Of a stretch of 64,000 nucleotides of DNA, positions 28,275-37,470 are shown in pieces. Under the pieces are notes generated by a model that ran no database searches, was not told the DNA's origin, and saw only the letters and a list, made by a program, of their open reading frames with translations. The stretch's first letter is position 1. Every line of letters starts with the position of its first letter. A program made the position numbers and the translations under genes. Location: the NCBI RefSeq assembly GCF_047496725.1, contig NC_132974.1:12823501-12887500 (forward strand), read 5' to 3'. Source of the stretch: Anoplolepis gracilipes (taxonomy: Eukaryota > Arthropoda > Insecta > Hymenoptera > Formicidae).

Positions 28275-30025
28275 AATTTAGGCGATAATTACGCTTTTTC
28301 TCGTATTAAAGATGAAAAATAAAGAATTAATGTACGTGATGAGGAGAGAGAGAAAGAGAAAGACCTGTAAGTTGATATTTATTATGATATTAGAATTGTA
28401 TATGCGTTTTGTTAGAGATTTACATATATTATATAAAGCGTTATTTTTTTGGAGTGCATTTTAGGATTAAACGAGCGGTACTTTAAAGTCACGTTATGTA
28501 CACAAATTGCAAAGTATATGGAATTGTTGAATGTTATGGAAAAATACATAGAACATCGAATCACCTGATTAGCTGCATTTCGTTTCCTCCTATCGTCTTC
28601 CCTCAACATCCATCGTCGTCCCGATGATTTTATCATCAAATCTATTATCAAGGACCACTACATCTTTAGATATGTAATCATGGATATCCTTTTAATTATC
28701 AAAAATTAAAATTAAAATTTCTTAAATAAGAAAGAGAAAGAATTAAAAATACTATTTGGATAGATATGGAAAATAATATAATTATTATTTAATTGTCTGA
28801 AATACAAGAAAAGATGATATATTTTGGAAAAAATATTAATTCATCTTGTTTTTTTGCCTTTATCTCGAAATATATATTTTTTTCATAATTTTGCATATGC
28901 AATTTTAATTAGTTTTTTTAATTTATGAATAAATTAATATCAAAAATTGTAAAGTGGTTTTTATCACAACTAAAAAAAATATTGACGGCTAATTATCGAT
29001 TATTGGACGCATGGCTTTACTTTCAAATTTTTCGTTCACTTGACAGCAAGAAGTTGCGATTCCCAGGTTGACTATCGTTTATTACGATCTACATGAAACT
29101 TATTTACGCCAAGTGTCCTCTTCGAGATCACGCAATGCGATAGTCGCGGTCGCTTTGCTTGACTTTCGTATTCATTTACATTAATCGACGATCAAAACGT
29201 CCCTAGAGTCACGCGAACAAAGGGCTTCGAGCGTTAAAAAAAAGCTTATAAAAAAGCTTTTATTACTAATTATCAGTGTATATGATCTCTCTTCCCTCCT
29301 CGATCTTTTCTCTTCCTCTTGCGAAACGCAGCAATATCCTTCTCGATGTCTTCCTAAAATCGAACGCAAGAAACGAACATTTGTCGAATATTTAAAAATT
29401 TGGCGCTGATTTAATATTAAATTATTCTCGCAAAGTATAAAAAGATATTTCAATCTAATCACTATCAAACTTATTGAAAAAGAACATTTTATAATTTTTA
29501 TTGCGTTTGTAATTAATGAAATTATCGTTAGTTCACGTAACTAATAATCTGTATTACAGTCCACGGTTCTTAAATTAATTAGATTAATTAAATTAATATA
29601 AAAATAAAAAACTTATCGAGTAGAACATCTTGCGTCTTTTCAAACATATTCCGTATAAAAATCGCACTTCTGATCAGCAATTGTTTCTCTTTCAGGATCC
29701 TCTTATAAATTCTCGCAGCATGCCAATGCTATCGAGGAACCTGACGAGTCCGTTGTCCGTCAACGTGGACAACCAGATGATACCACAGTGCATGAACTCG
29801 GACAACATCGTATCCCTGCCTGACCATCTCAGTCCGGACACTAGGAAGCACCTGATCGGGCCGTTCACCGGGGGCGGTGACGACGGCGGAGGAACAACAC
29901 CCATAATTTCACCAACGACATCCGCGATTTCTTTCGACGGCTTCGATTATGACGGGTCCACCGCAAATCTACTGCAAATCGGTCCGGATCTGCTCGCCGG
30001 CTTGTTAGACCGAAATCTGGTATGA
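624..30025 (+). CDS. sima: HIF-1 alpha / similar, bHLH-PAS hypoxia transcription factor (5' partial, 13 coding exons)
   Basis: Oxygen-labile subunit of the hypoxia-inducible factor; in this family it pairs with ARNT/Tango and binds RCGTG elements. Exons: 624-811, 1347-1492, 1987-2172, 2580-2815, 3213-3319, 5574-5721, 22821-23241, 24750-25014, 25630-25982, 26161-26399, 26512-26651, 26759-27291, 29696-30025. All phases join, giving about 1,096 codons before the TGA. Order: bHLH (1-60, with RSRDAARCRRSKES), PAS-A (about 75-190), PAS-B (about 230-340, with YHALD and KRGGYAWV), a linker, poly-Q (about 510-520), N-terminal ODD LTHLAPTAGD (Pro about 579), C-terminal ODD LRAPYIPM (Pro about 728), a basic KRLKSE segment and a Ser/Asp/Gly-rich tail. 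Family knowledge: the ODD prolines are hydroxylated by PHD/Fatiga and recognised by VHL. The N-terminal exon is upstream of the window. I see no vertebrate-type CEVNAP asparagine motif. Orthology is secure; exact ends of exons 2 and 13 are less so. Confidence 0.93.
1347..1492 (+). CDS. sima: sima exon: start of PAS-A
   Basis: Encodes MDELFPQALNGFMLVLSSDG and NMIYLSENVSDYLGVSQ, the first strands of HIF-alpha PAS-A. The donor is GTACGTCA at 1493. Two acceptors fit the phase: CGCAAG (start 1347, used here) and TTCCAG (start 1353); they differ by two residues. Confidence 0.88.
1924..1956. repeat. (TA)n microsatellite
   Basis: An uninterrupted TA run of about 33 bp, about 30 bp before the sima PAS-A acceptor at 1987. 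Confidence 0.95.
1987..2172 (+). CDS. sima: sima exon: rest of PAS-A
   Basis: Encodes GQSVYEYSHPCDHDELREWL and SFFLRLKCTLTSKGRKVNLK, matching the HPCDH and FFLRMKCTLTSRGR signatures of HIF-alpha. Acceptor TTTTGCGTAG and donor GTAAGTCC; phase 0 at both ends. A (TA)n run lies just upstream of the acceptor. Confidence 0.94.
2580..2815 (+). CDS. sima: sima exon: PAS-A/PAS-B linker and start of PAS-B
   Basis: Encodes VIHCTGKL, an acidic insert, then SLVLVGSPIPHPSNIEIPLG and HNLNMKFTYADEK, equivalent to the HIF-alpha CEPIPHPSNIEIPL segment. Acceptor TTTATAG, donor GTATGTGA at 2816, ends in phase 2. Confidence 0.94.
3213..3319 (+). CDS. sima: sima exon: PAS-B
   Basis: Encodes LAEYLGWDSEELMGRSVFEF and YHALDNLALDKCFKC, the GRSxxEFYHALD block of HIF PAS-B. 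Acceptor TGTCGCAATCAG, donor GTAAGTAT at 3320. Phase 2 in, phase 1 out. Confidence 0.94.
3320..5573 (+). other. sima: sima intron
   Basis: Starts GTAAGTAT and ends TTGTTTCAG. It contains a poly-T run near 3707-3727 and two moderately GC-rich patches (about 3770-4060 and 4490-4860). The short frames in them have no recognisable domain. Confidence 0.8.
5574..5721 (+). CDS. sima: sima exon: end of PAS-B
   Basis: Encodes LFSKGQCETVAYRFLGKRGG then YAWVITQATLIHC and VCVNYIL, the distal PAS-B of HIF-alpha. The acceptor is TTGTTTCAG; only this one restores the KGQ frame. Donor GTAGGATT at 5722, phase 2 out. The next intron is about 17 kb. Confidence 0.93.
7991..8025. repeat. (TC)n microsatellite
   Basis: A TC run of about 35 bp in the long sima intron. 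Confidence 0.95.
9425..9870. repeat. Dispersed repeat, copy 1 (probable non-autonomous DNA transposon)
   Basis: Shares blocks with the sequence at about 23283-23845, in the same order: a left end with CAGGACACTTAC, then a stretch with TCAGGAAATTTTCATGGAAT, a poly-T tract, TTAGAAAGTTGCAC, and a right end GAATAGACACGCTGG. Homology is patchy, so this is an old copy. The family name is not known to me. Confidence 0.5.
9950..10260 (+). promoter_or_regulatory. CpG island with a first-exon-like end (possible internal sima promoter)
   Basis: A CpG-dense block ends in GGCGATGATCATC followed by the strong donor GTAAGTAAATG at 10260. The exon would end in phase 0, after M-I-I. That phase does not fit the next sima exon (22821, needs phase 2) but fits the exon at 24750. 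It could be an internal promoter for a short ODD-containing transcript, a non-coding first exon, or an unrelated RNA. No transcript evidence is available here. Confidence 0.35.
10319..10342. repeat. (GA)n microsatellite
   Basis: A GA run of about 24 bp, about 60 bp downstream of the candidate internal first exon. Confidence 0.95.
17559..17582. repeat. 24-bp perfect palindrome
   Basis: The block centred on TAGTCTAGACTA equals its own reverse complement over 24 bp, at the edge of a GC-rich patch and after a CT-rich tract. It could extrude as a cruciform or bind a dimeric factor. Function unknown. Confidence 0.85.
20000..21530. repeat. Pair of direct repeats about 1.4 kb apart
   Basis: TTTCTGAAAGAGAAGATCAA followed by AATTAAT occurs near 20000 and again near 21386. 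Both copies are followed by similar TAATAATTATATTATTTATA stretches. The pair suggests an old duplication or two copies of one repeat. Confidence 0.6.
20694..20720. repeat. (GA)n microsatellite
   Basis: A GA run of about 27 bp in the long sima intron. Confidence 0.9.
22821..23241 (+). CDS. sima: sima exon: post-PAS linker
   Basis: Completes the serine codon of VNYILS and continues with GLEHEDEVYSVRQLAARD, then an acidic/Ser-rich region of low conservation. Acceptor TTGGTTACAG, donor GTACGATT at 23242, phase 0 out. An internal GTAAAC after SDSCQ (22970) is a possible alternative donor; the reading frame stays open through it. Confidence 0.85.
23242..24749 (+). other. sima: sima intron carrying a dispersed repeat
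   Basis: Begins GTACGATT and ends CGGTTTCAG. Its first 600 bp are mostly repeat copy 2 with a long poly-T run; the rest is AT-rich with no recognisable element. Confidence 0.8.
23283..23845. repeat. Dispersed repeat, copy 2, with inverted ends
   Basis: The left end CAGGGTGTCTACTC and the right end GAGTAGATATCCTG are inverted versions of each other with two mismatches, as in a DNA transposon. Internal blocks match copy 1 at 9425-9870, including TTAAGAAAGTTGCAC near the right end. Inserted about 40 bp after a sima donor. Confidence 0.6.
24750..25014 (+). CDS. sima: sima exon: poly-Q linker before the N-terminal ODD
   Basis: Encodes GKPAVERDSSDSAGRRD, a glutamine run from mixed CAG/CAA codons, then TEDMNKGFLTFSEDQPGL. 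Acceptor CGGTTTCAG, donor GTGCGTAT at 25015. Phase 0 in, phase 1 out. Confidence 0.88.
24852..24893 (+). repeat. CAG/CAA repeat coding for poly-Q
   Basis: Imperfect CAG/CAA array inside the sima exon 24750-25014, giving a glutamine tract. Mixed codons suggest selection on the amino acid or repeat stabilisation; length polymorphism is likely. Confidence 0.95.
25630..25982 (+). CDS. sima: sima exon: N-terminal oxygen-dependent degradation motif
   Basis: Encodes MLKDEPEDLTHLAPTAGD, matching human LKKEPDALTLLAPAAGD with the LxxLAP hydroxylation motif; the proline codon is CCC at 25668-25670. Acidic and Ser/Thr-rich sequence follows. Acceptor ATTTTGCAG, donor GTAAGCAG at 25983. Confidence 0.93.
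26161..26399 (+). CDS. sima: sima exon: C-terminal oxygen-dependent degradation motif
   Basis: Encodes SPERSVDSLGSPTGG, acidic sequence, then DELALRAPYIPMSDQDEALE. This corresponds to human LEMLAPYIPMDDDFQL, with Leu replaced by Arg directly before Ala-Pro. The target proline codon is CCC at 26293-26295. Acceptor TATTTCACAG, donor GTAAGTCA at 26400, phase 2 out. Confidence 0.93.
26512..26651 (+). CDS. sima: sima exon: transactivation-region linker
   Basis: Completes a Trp codon and encodes LFDDREPRGSESSLAQLLRT then GGGLMNPLFGQISKK. It has an LAQLL (LxxLL) motif. Acceptor TCTCTAACAG, donor GTATGTTT at 26652. Identified mainly by phase continuity and position. Confidence 0.85.
26759..27291 (+). 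CDS. sima: sima exon: basic segment and serine-rich region
   Basis: Encodes NTALESARWSSNQERINRPN, a lysine/arginine cluster (NKR and YKRLKSE) that could be a nuclear signal, a glycine tract, and SSVLMNLLVSGCD with an LMNLL motif. Acceptor TTTTATAG, donor GTGAGTGC at 27292. Read-through of the donor adds 21 residues before a TGA ending at 27357, a possible alternative C-terminus. Confidence 0.86.
28162..28477. mobile_element. MITE-like element with 22-bp perfect inverted ends
   Basis: The 22 bp at 28169-28190 (containing TTTAATCCTAAAATGCAC) are the exact reverse complement of 28453-28474. Similarity extends outward to CGCTCG / CGAGCG. The interior is AT-rich with a (TA)n run and no coding capacity. 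Size and structure suit a non-autonomous DNA transposon, but no clear target-site duplication is visible. Confidence 0.55.
28230..28268. repeat. (TA)n microsatellite
   Basis: A TA run of about 39 bp inside the MITE-like element. Confidence 0.95.
29696..30025 (+). CDS. sima: sima last coding exon
   Basis: Encodes DPLINSRSMPMLSRNLTSPL and ends in FDGFDYDGSTANLLQIGPDL, then LAGLLDRNLV and TGA. Acceptor CTCTTTCAG, phase 0. The end is acidic and hydrophobic, as in an activation domain. The stop overlaps a possible donor (CTG then GTATGA), so an extra exon cannot be excluded, though I found no CEVNAP-like sequence downstream. Confidence 0.82.
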   Translation, partial: DPLINSRSMPMLSRNLTSPLSVNVDNQMIPQCMNSDNIVSLPDHLSPDTRKHLIGPFTGGGDDGGGTTPIISPTTSAISFDGFDYDGSTANLLQIGPDLLAGLLDRNLV

Positions 30026-32807
30026 TTCAACGCGCGGCCACATCAGAAAATTCGATCGGAGGAATTAGAACCTGGATTCTTTCGACAGAAAGCGAGAAGC
30101 TTCAGAATTCGTTTCCCTACAATATTCTTTTTTGTACAATATTCGCCACAATTGATATTTTTAAGTCTTTGTTAAAAACAATTCTTTTTTTTTTTTTTCT
30201 TTGTTAATTACAATGTGAGATATGTCGCACTTCAAATCGAAAGCTGCTTCGGTTCACTGAAGGCTCATGAAAAATGTTATCATTTTCAAAAATTATTTGA
30301 AAGATGTGTCTACTGTAATACAGCTCTTTCAATAGGTAGATAAAGATTGAAAATTCATGCTGTTAATTAATTAATTATTGTATGTAATATATTCTTTTAG
30401 TCACTTGGAACCAAAATGTATTAACAATGTAAACATAGACATAACGGGAGAAAAAATTAAAAATTAGATAACATTGAAATGTACTGAAATATTATGCATC
30501 TAAAAATTTCATATAAAATTCTTGCTTTTAAGTTTTATTTGTAAATAGTGCTACCTTTTGCTATGCATCAGAAGATGATCAGAAAGACGAAGCGTAATTC
30601 GTATATTTCGGAAAAATGTGTCCAATTAATATAAAGGCACGACTCGATGAGCTTAGGTTTAATTGATATTTTTAGAGCAAATTTTTTAAAATGTGATTTC
30701 TTCAAATAGCGAATTTGATTCGCGTTACTTTAACATTTGATTGATCGATGCTATTTTTACATTATCCTATTGTGAAATTTATGAGCGAACGCTGTGTGTG
30801 CCAATTGGCCAAGTATGCCAATGGACTTTTACGAATTAGTGCGAAACGAATTGTACAGTACGAAAATTAATACACTCGAATTGCGTAGCGAATTAAGTCT
30901 GACGAGGTGACGATTCGTTGTAGAAATGCGAACCATATCTTACATAATCAAGTCGACTCGAAGGCTATATCGTTTTTATAAAACCGTTTTATAAAAAAGT
31001 AAAATTTTCGTGCACGCACAAATTTTTGTTCCCATGTGTTCTCTATATCAATGTACCTATAATCTTTATACTTATAAATTTTCTCGACTGCATATTGTAT
31101 CAAAATATATCGATAAATATTATTTGAAAGAGAATCGTTTTATAAATTAAATCTGACATTTTAGAAGATTATATTCTACCATGTTATAGATTGTGATACT
31201 TGTAACAAATTTTTGTTCGATTATTTTAACGATCATATTTCTACAAAATGATGTTCAAATGTACGGTTTAAATATTACATACATAATTATCAAGAAGTAA
31301 GAAATATAACAGCTAAGAGTATCTAATAATAAATAGAATGAACAAACTTTAATGTGTTCATAAATTTGGAATAAAAATATATTCCAACTTTTGAAAATAA
31401 AATTAGCCGAATAATTGTTTGCATATTTTTAATTGAAAAGGAATGAGAATGTTATAGCCTTCTCAGTGGCTCGGCCTGTCTTTTCTAAAAGTTGTATATA
31501 AACAAGTGCATTTACGCGCATTGACGCGCATGCAAAATTGTATATCATTAATTCGATTAATAATAAGATTTGACACTGAAAAGAGTTAAGTGAGGAATGA
31601 TAAAGCGATGATGTCGCTGTGAAAAACTGATAATCGACTAATTGTATCGCTTCAAAATTAAAGAAAAAAATAGCAGTTGTAAAAAGGCAAGAATTTTCCA
31701 ATACTACTTTTATTTTTTACGCAATCTGTTAAAATTACAAAACAATAGCATTTTTATAGCATCTGTTTTTTTTTATTTTTCACGTAATTTATGTTTATTA
31801 ACATTCCTTTAAATTTGGCTTCGCGAATTTTTATCAATGAAATAATAATAAAACAACACACTATGTGAAATATCAGATTTTTCACTCCGATTTCGAAAAT
31901 GATGAGCATGACAAGCTGCGGGCGTTGCTACTTTCTTATATCGAATATTAATTATGACGTCGACATACTTTTGTCATCGTCTAATTATTGTTACTGTTAT
32001 TATTATATTAGTTTTTACTAAACTCTACTAGAGGTTATCGGTTGTTGCAACTGTATAATTGCCCGATGCATACAATCAATAATATTACGTACTATATGTT
32101 TATCGCTGCGATTATTGCTGCACTATTATTATTATTATATGAAAATATATACATATATTTTTTTTATTATTATGTAATTATATTATTTTAATACTTTAAT
32201 ATTATACAAATCTAACCACATTGTAATAATGTTGAATGGCTGGTATAATATGGACATGATATGATAAAAGTATAAATAAATGATGTTTCTAATTAATTAA
32301 GAATAAATTATTTTTCCTTTCAAATTCTAATTCTAAAAACTTTAAATCTTTGATTTTAATGATGAATATTTATACTTTTAAAAATCAGATAATTATTAGG
32401 AAGATATAATCAGCAAAGCCACGATAGAAATAAAATTATAAGAAGTTATAAGAAATATGATTTCCAGAATCTTTAGAATTTTAAGTCTGACAGTTTGAAT
32501 CAAAACTTTAACTTTTGAAAAAATCGGAAAGATATTAGAAGAAGTTAATCAACAAAGAGATAGTAAGAATTAAAATTAAAAAATTCCTAAAATTTTCTTA
32601 ATTCGACAATTTAGAATTATTATATTATATATCAATAAAAATGAGACACAAATTAAAATTCCAGGAATTACGATTCCAGAAATTTCTAAAATACGATGAT
32701 CATTCCGGAAAAAATTAATGATGATACATTATTAATTTTACAATTTTTAAATTATTAACTGCCAATAATTATCAATCATAATTGAGAAATTTATTATAAG
32801 TTATCAG
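30026..32807. other. sima 3' region and intergenic DNA
   Basis: No coding feature. The first clear polyadenylation signals on the plus strand are AATAAA at 31328-31333 and further copies near 31372, 31394 and 32276, so a 3' UTR of about 1.3 kb or more is possible. Beyond that the DNA is very AT-rich with short direct repeats. Confidence 0.6.
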
Positions 32808-33933
32808 AGAGAAGCCTGAGAGGGTATATCACGGTTTGTTGTACGACGCCTTTTCCTTGCGATACGCTAACGCCAACTGAATCTATTTTAGAACTGGTGG
32901 AACTACATGGCCAGATCTACTTTTCGGTGCCATGGTAAAACGACCGGTTTATGTCCATACTACAGATCCATAATTATGAATCTGACAAGTACGAGTTATT
33001 ATATATATTATGAATTTATTAATATATTTCATTTATTTATTTTGTTTCATTATTTTAGCTGTGCGCAATCTTTTTTCACTCTTGATACATGTTATAATTA
33101 ATAATAATAGGTATATGTATTATTATTAGAGAAATTATATTATCTATACATATATATTTTAATAGAAGAGATATTTGAAAGTTGTTATGTATAATCTTGT
33201 TACACATATATAACAGAATATTTAAAAAAATTAAATAAAAGCAAAATGGAAGTAATTTCTCATGCAAATATTATGTAGAACAAATTTTTTTCAAAAGACT
33301 AAGTTTTGAAGTAAATCGATTTTGAAGATCTGCATGTAAGATCGTGAGTACGTGTGAACTTGATTAACTAATAGAGATGATGGGTCAATGGATCTCACTG
33401 TCATCATAACAAAAAAATAAAGATTCAAAAGATATATTATAATATTATTACATAATTTATACGCTTCTTTCATTTATCGAGCAAGATTTTGCATGCGGGG
33501 ACATTTTTAGTAATTTACAATTTAATAAAATAAATGTATTATTAAAACTAAGACTCGGATCCGATAAACTGTTATGTATAATCATTTTTTAGTCAAACCA
33601 AGATCATAAATCGTACTGAAATTCTGTTAAATTTATAATATCCATATCCGGACTATTTTAATTATTTTCTATTTAGAGTCCTTTTTCAGTTTTTGCAATT
33701 TATTTCTACAAGATATTTATATATTACTAATTTTTTATATTTTTTAAAGGAAGTCACGTAAAGTCAAATCTCGAAATTAATTGTTGTCTCTTTTTCGCGA
33801 TACCAGCTCTTTTATTCATTGTATTTATTTCGTATCATGAACAGCTATAATTACTTCTAATTAATAAATAACAGAAAAATTCTATTGCATATAATGTATT
33901 TCATGTGCATATATACTATAAATACATGATAAT

Positions 33934-34128
33934 AAAGAGAAAGATGTTTGTGCGTTGGACAGAAATTTTTATCTTAGTAAGTATTTAACTTATAAAAAGT
34001 ATTTTAATAATAAAAAATTATATAATAATTAATAATATAATTATGTAAGTTAAATATTGTTAAGTTAATACTATTAGTACCAAGGTTAGTACTGAGATCA
34101 AAACCAACGCACAAACATCTTTCTCTTT
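33934..34128. mobile_element. Short element with 25-bp perfect inverted repeats
   Basis: The 25 bp at 33934-33958 (AAAGAGAAAGATGTTTGTGC onward) are the exact reverse complement of 34104-34128. The span is 195 bp, AT-rich and non-coding, resembling a MITE or a hairpin-forming locus nested in the larger element. Confidence 0.55.
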
Positions 34129-35015
34129 GAGTTCTTAAAATATAATGATTTTTTCGAGGGAGTGTGGGACTCTCAACCCATAAAAAACGATAACACCCAC
34201 TAAAAATCCTCACGTTTGTCAAATTGTATTTTTTTTAAGGAATTTTATATTTTATAATACATTTATAAACACACATATGTATTATATGTATAAAATTAAT
34301 TATATTACAAAAGAAGTATATTACAAAGTATGATATAAAATATATATTATATTGCGTTAAATAAAGAAAATTTATTTGAATGAAAACATTTTATATAAAT
34401 TAACCAAGGAAAATATATTCTTGTTATTTAAGAATAATAATTTTTTTAAATGGAGTGGAAAAAATATTGGATAGAAAATAATACATGTTCACAAATCGAA
34501 GATTATAATTTTTTTAAAGTTAAAATAATTATTGTAGTCTTAAAATGATAATTATAAGCTTGAAATAAGACTATATAATATTGTTGAAATTTAAGATTTT
34601 TAAATTCTTTCAAGAAAATTATAAATTGTTGCGTATATATGAAATAATGAACGCGTTCATATATGAGTTTTGATTTGACACTTTTTTCTGTGCATATACA
34701 TATATCAAATATATTACTATATGCATATAAACCCTCTGTCAGCGGGTACTTTAATTTTATAAAATTCATATATTAAATATAATTGAAATTATTTCATATC
34801 TTGCATAAAATTACATAAATATCATGATTTAAAAATATTTATTCTTTTTCTTTAATTTTTATATACAAATAGTATTTTTATTACATATAATAATATATAA
34901 TAAAACTTTAAAAATAATGAATTAAAAATTTAATAGAAAATTTTTTTTAGAATATAATAAAAGAATAAAAAGAAATTTTTCTATGCTTTAAAATTGACTC
35001 AGAATTCGCCATCTA

Positions 35016-35587
35016 CTATGGCCATCCCGCCGTCTGGAGGTTAAAGCAACGGATTTATCTACAATTTACATCTCAATCTACAAAAATTTCTACACAAAAG
35101 TCTCTACATAAATTCGTTGCTTTAAAATAAAATAAAAATTGTTACTCACCGACACTAATGCGCAACTGATAGCGGAATTGTCGACATTGAAGCTATATTG
35201 TGTGTAACATATAAATATAAAATTCAAATTATAGCAGCTTTTAAAAAAATTGATATTCTAGAATTCTATATTATTATTGTACTCACCAAATTTTATATTT
35301 AATGCGTAAAATAATAAGCAGATAAGTAAATATGGAATAAATAATAAATAATAATAATCTGTAAAAAAAATAAAATAAATAATAATAATATGTAAAAGTG
35401 TTTCTCTTCAAGTCTCTTTTGTTATAATTATTCAAATAAATAAACCGAATTAATTCGTATACGCGATTAATAATTAATATATAAATAATAATACAAATGA
35501 TACTTACCTTAAGGTTGCTCCGCTGATGCAGGATGCCTCTCCTAGGCCTCCTTCTCCTCCCGGATTGTCAGGGTCATCAGGATCCAT
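35016..35587 (-). CDS. Doubtful three-exon micro-ORF of 46 residues
   Basis: On the minus strand an ATG at 35587 opens MDPDDPDNPGGEGGLGEASC and reaches a strong GTAAGT donor (exon 35508-35587, phase 2). A phase-matched exon at 35150-35192 ends at GTGAGT. A third at 35016-35033, after a TTAACCTCCAG acceptor, ends in TAG. Three linked consensus sites with compatible phases are more than expected, and CpG-rich DNA lies upstream. The product matches no family I know, and the first exon could join elsewhere. It may be the 5' end of a transposon gene. Confidence 0.25.
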
Positions 35588-37470
35588 TATTTTGCACGCG
35601 CGATACTTTTCTTAATTTATTTTAAACCGCACAATAGTAAAATCACGCGATATTTTAAACCGTACAGGAATAAAAACGCGCGATGGTTTGGACGGCACTC
35701 CCGAATTTCGGAACGATCGAAAATCCTATTTCATCACGCACGAGAATCATGCTTGGAATCGACAGGTCGGACACGATCAAACTCCGAGCAAGAGTTAAGT
35801 CCGAAGGGGAAGATAACGAAAGATCGAGGGAATCGATCGTGAATGGAATTCGCTCGATTCTCGTCGGTGCAGGTCGCGATCGCGATTACTAGACGAAGCC
35901 AAGACGAATGTCAAACAATACCGCGCTTATATGTCACCAAGGCCGAATGCTATGTTATTTTATTTACGCATTTCGAAATTGTTCACTCAAAAAAATATTT
36001 TAATGTAGATAGATTTTTAGATGTCTCAATTAAAATTTATCGCTTCTTTTTGTATCTGTTAGAATATTGTTTGTCACGTATAGAATTTATACCAACAATA
36101 TTCTAGCAATACCTCTGGAAAATTTAGATCCCATTGCCAAATATTAATCACAAATATAATTGTCCTTGACAATAGGCCTTATACATAGGCAACACAGAAA
36201 AATTTTCTGTCTAAATTACACTAATAGTACAGATATAAATTCTGTCTCTGTCATTTAAATTGATTAAGTGGAAAATATATACAGTATCACAGTATTTGCT
36301 AATAATTTATCTGTTTCAGTGAATTTTTTACACCTAGAAAATTTTTGTTTAAGTTGTAAGATTATTTTTTCGAGTGTTTTAGACGTATTTAACATATTAA
36401 TTTATTGCGTAATATTATCATATGTATTATTGTCAAGAGAAACGTTAACGGCACACTGGACGTCGAGGTAACCGAACGCGAGACGCACGTGTCGGCGCCG
36501 GCGCGGAGTAAGAACACGTGCGCACATTGACAGTACGCCGCCCGTCGGACTCGGAATGAATGGCTCTAGCTCCAGCGTCACATGTTTGCGCGCTGATCTC
36601 GCCCCTCTCTTACTACGCAACGCATGACGTCAAGGAGAGGGGAGAGCATTCTTTCTCTCTTTCTCCTCGAGTAAAAACAATAACAAATATGCGCTATATT
36701 ACGTGATAAAATTTGACGCGTTAAAATATGTATATGTACATCAAGTGATTCTAAAATATACGTATAAAATTCTTTATTTAAAATGATATTATTATTCGAT
36801 TCGACATTTAACGTGCTTTAAAGCATAAAATGTGATTACAAAATAATAATACGTAAAGTACTTTAACCAAAGCAATCTTATAACTTGCTGTATAACTGTA
36901 CAACGATTCTATTTTCTTATTATATTCATTACAATGAATATATTATAATAAAAATTATGTCAATTATGTTATTAACGATTTTATTTGTGTGAAAAATAAA
37001 AATCTATTATATGGATACACGCTTATATTTGTTAAATATATAAATGTTATGTATTTTTTGTTTGCACGTATTATGCATAATAACTTCAATATATTTCATA
37101 ATAATTTAAAATTTTGTAAAAAATATTTTAATAATAACATGTATGTATACATGTATATATTATAAATACATAAATTTATATTATATATTTATAATACATT
37201 TTAATATTGTTATTCATAACACTATTAAAATGAAAAAAAAATATTAAGCGCAGCTAAAATAATAATGTAATGAAATAATTAATAAACTCAGAATATTTTC
37301 AGATCCGCATAATTATGGATCTAGCATAGACATGAACCAAATCGATCGTTTTACCAAAAGTGGATTGACCATGTAGTTCCATCGGCTCTAAAATTCATTT
37401 AGTTGACGCTAGCATATTGCAAGGAAAAGACGCATGAACAACAGTGGTACGCCTTCTCAGACTTCTCTCT

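Larger units (their letters stand above)
27292..29695 (+). other. sima: sima intron with a MITE-like insertion
   Basis: Starts GTGAGTGC and ends TTTCTCTTTCAG. Contains the inverted-repeat element at 28162-28477 and otherwise AT-rich sequence with no recognisable gene. Confidence 0.8.
32808..37470. mobile_element. Probable transposable element bounded by inverted arms of about 175 bp
   Basis: The segment 32808-32984 reappears in reverse complement at 37300-37470. Landmarks in both include GGAACTACATGG, CTTTTCCTTGC, GGTAAAACGA and ATCCATAATTATG. Identity looks like roughly 75-80% by eye, so this is an old element or two separate inverted insertions. No transposase domain is recognisable between the arms. 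A CpG-rich patch (about 36440-36660), a nested inverted repeat (33934-34128) and a doubtful micro-ORF (35016-35587) lie inside. Confidence 0.5.
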
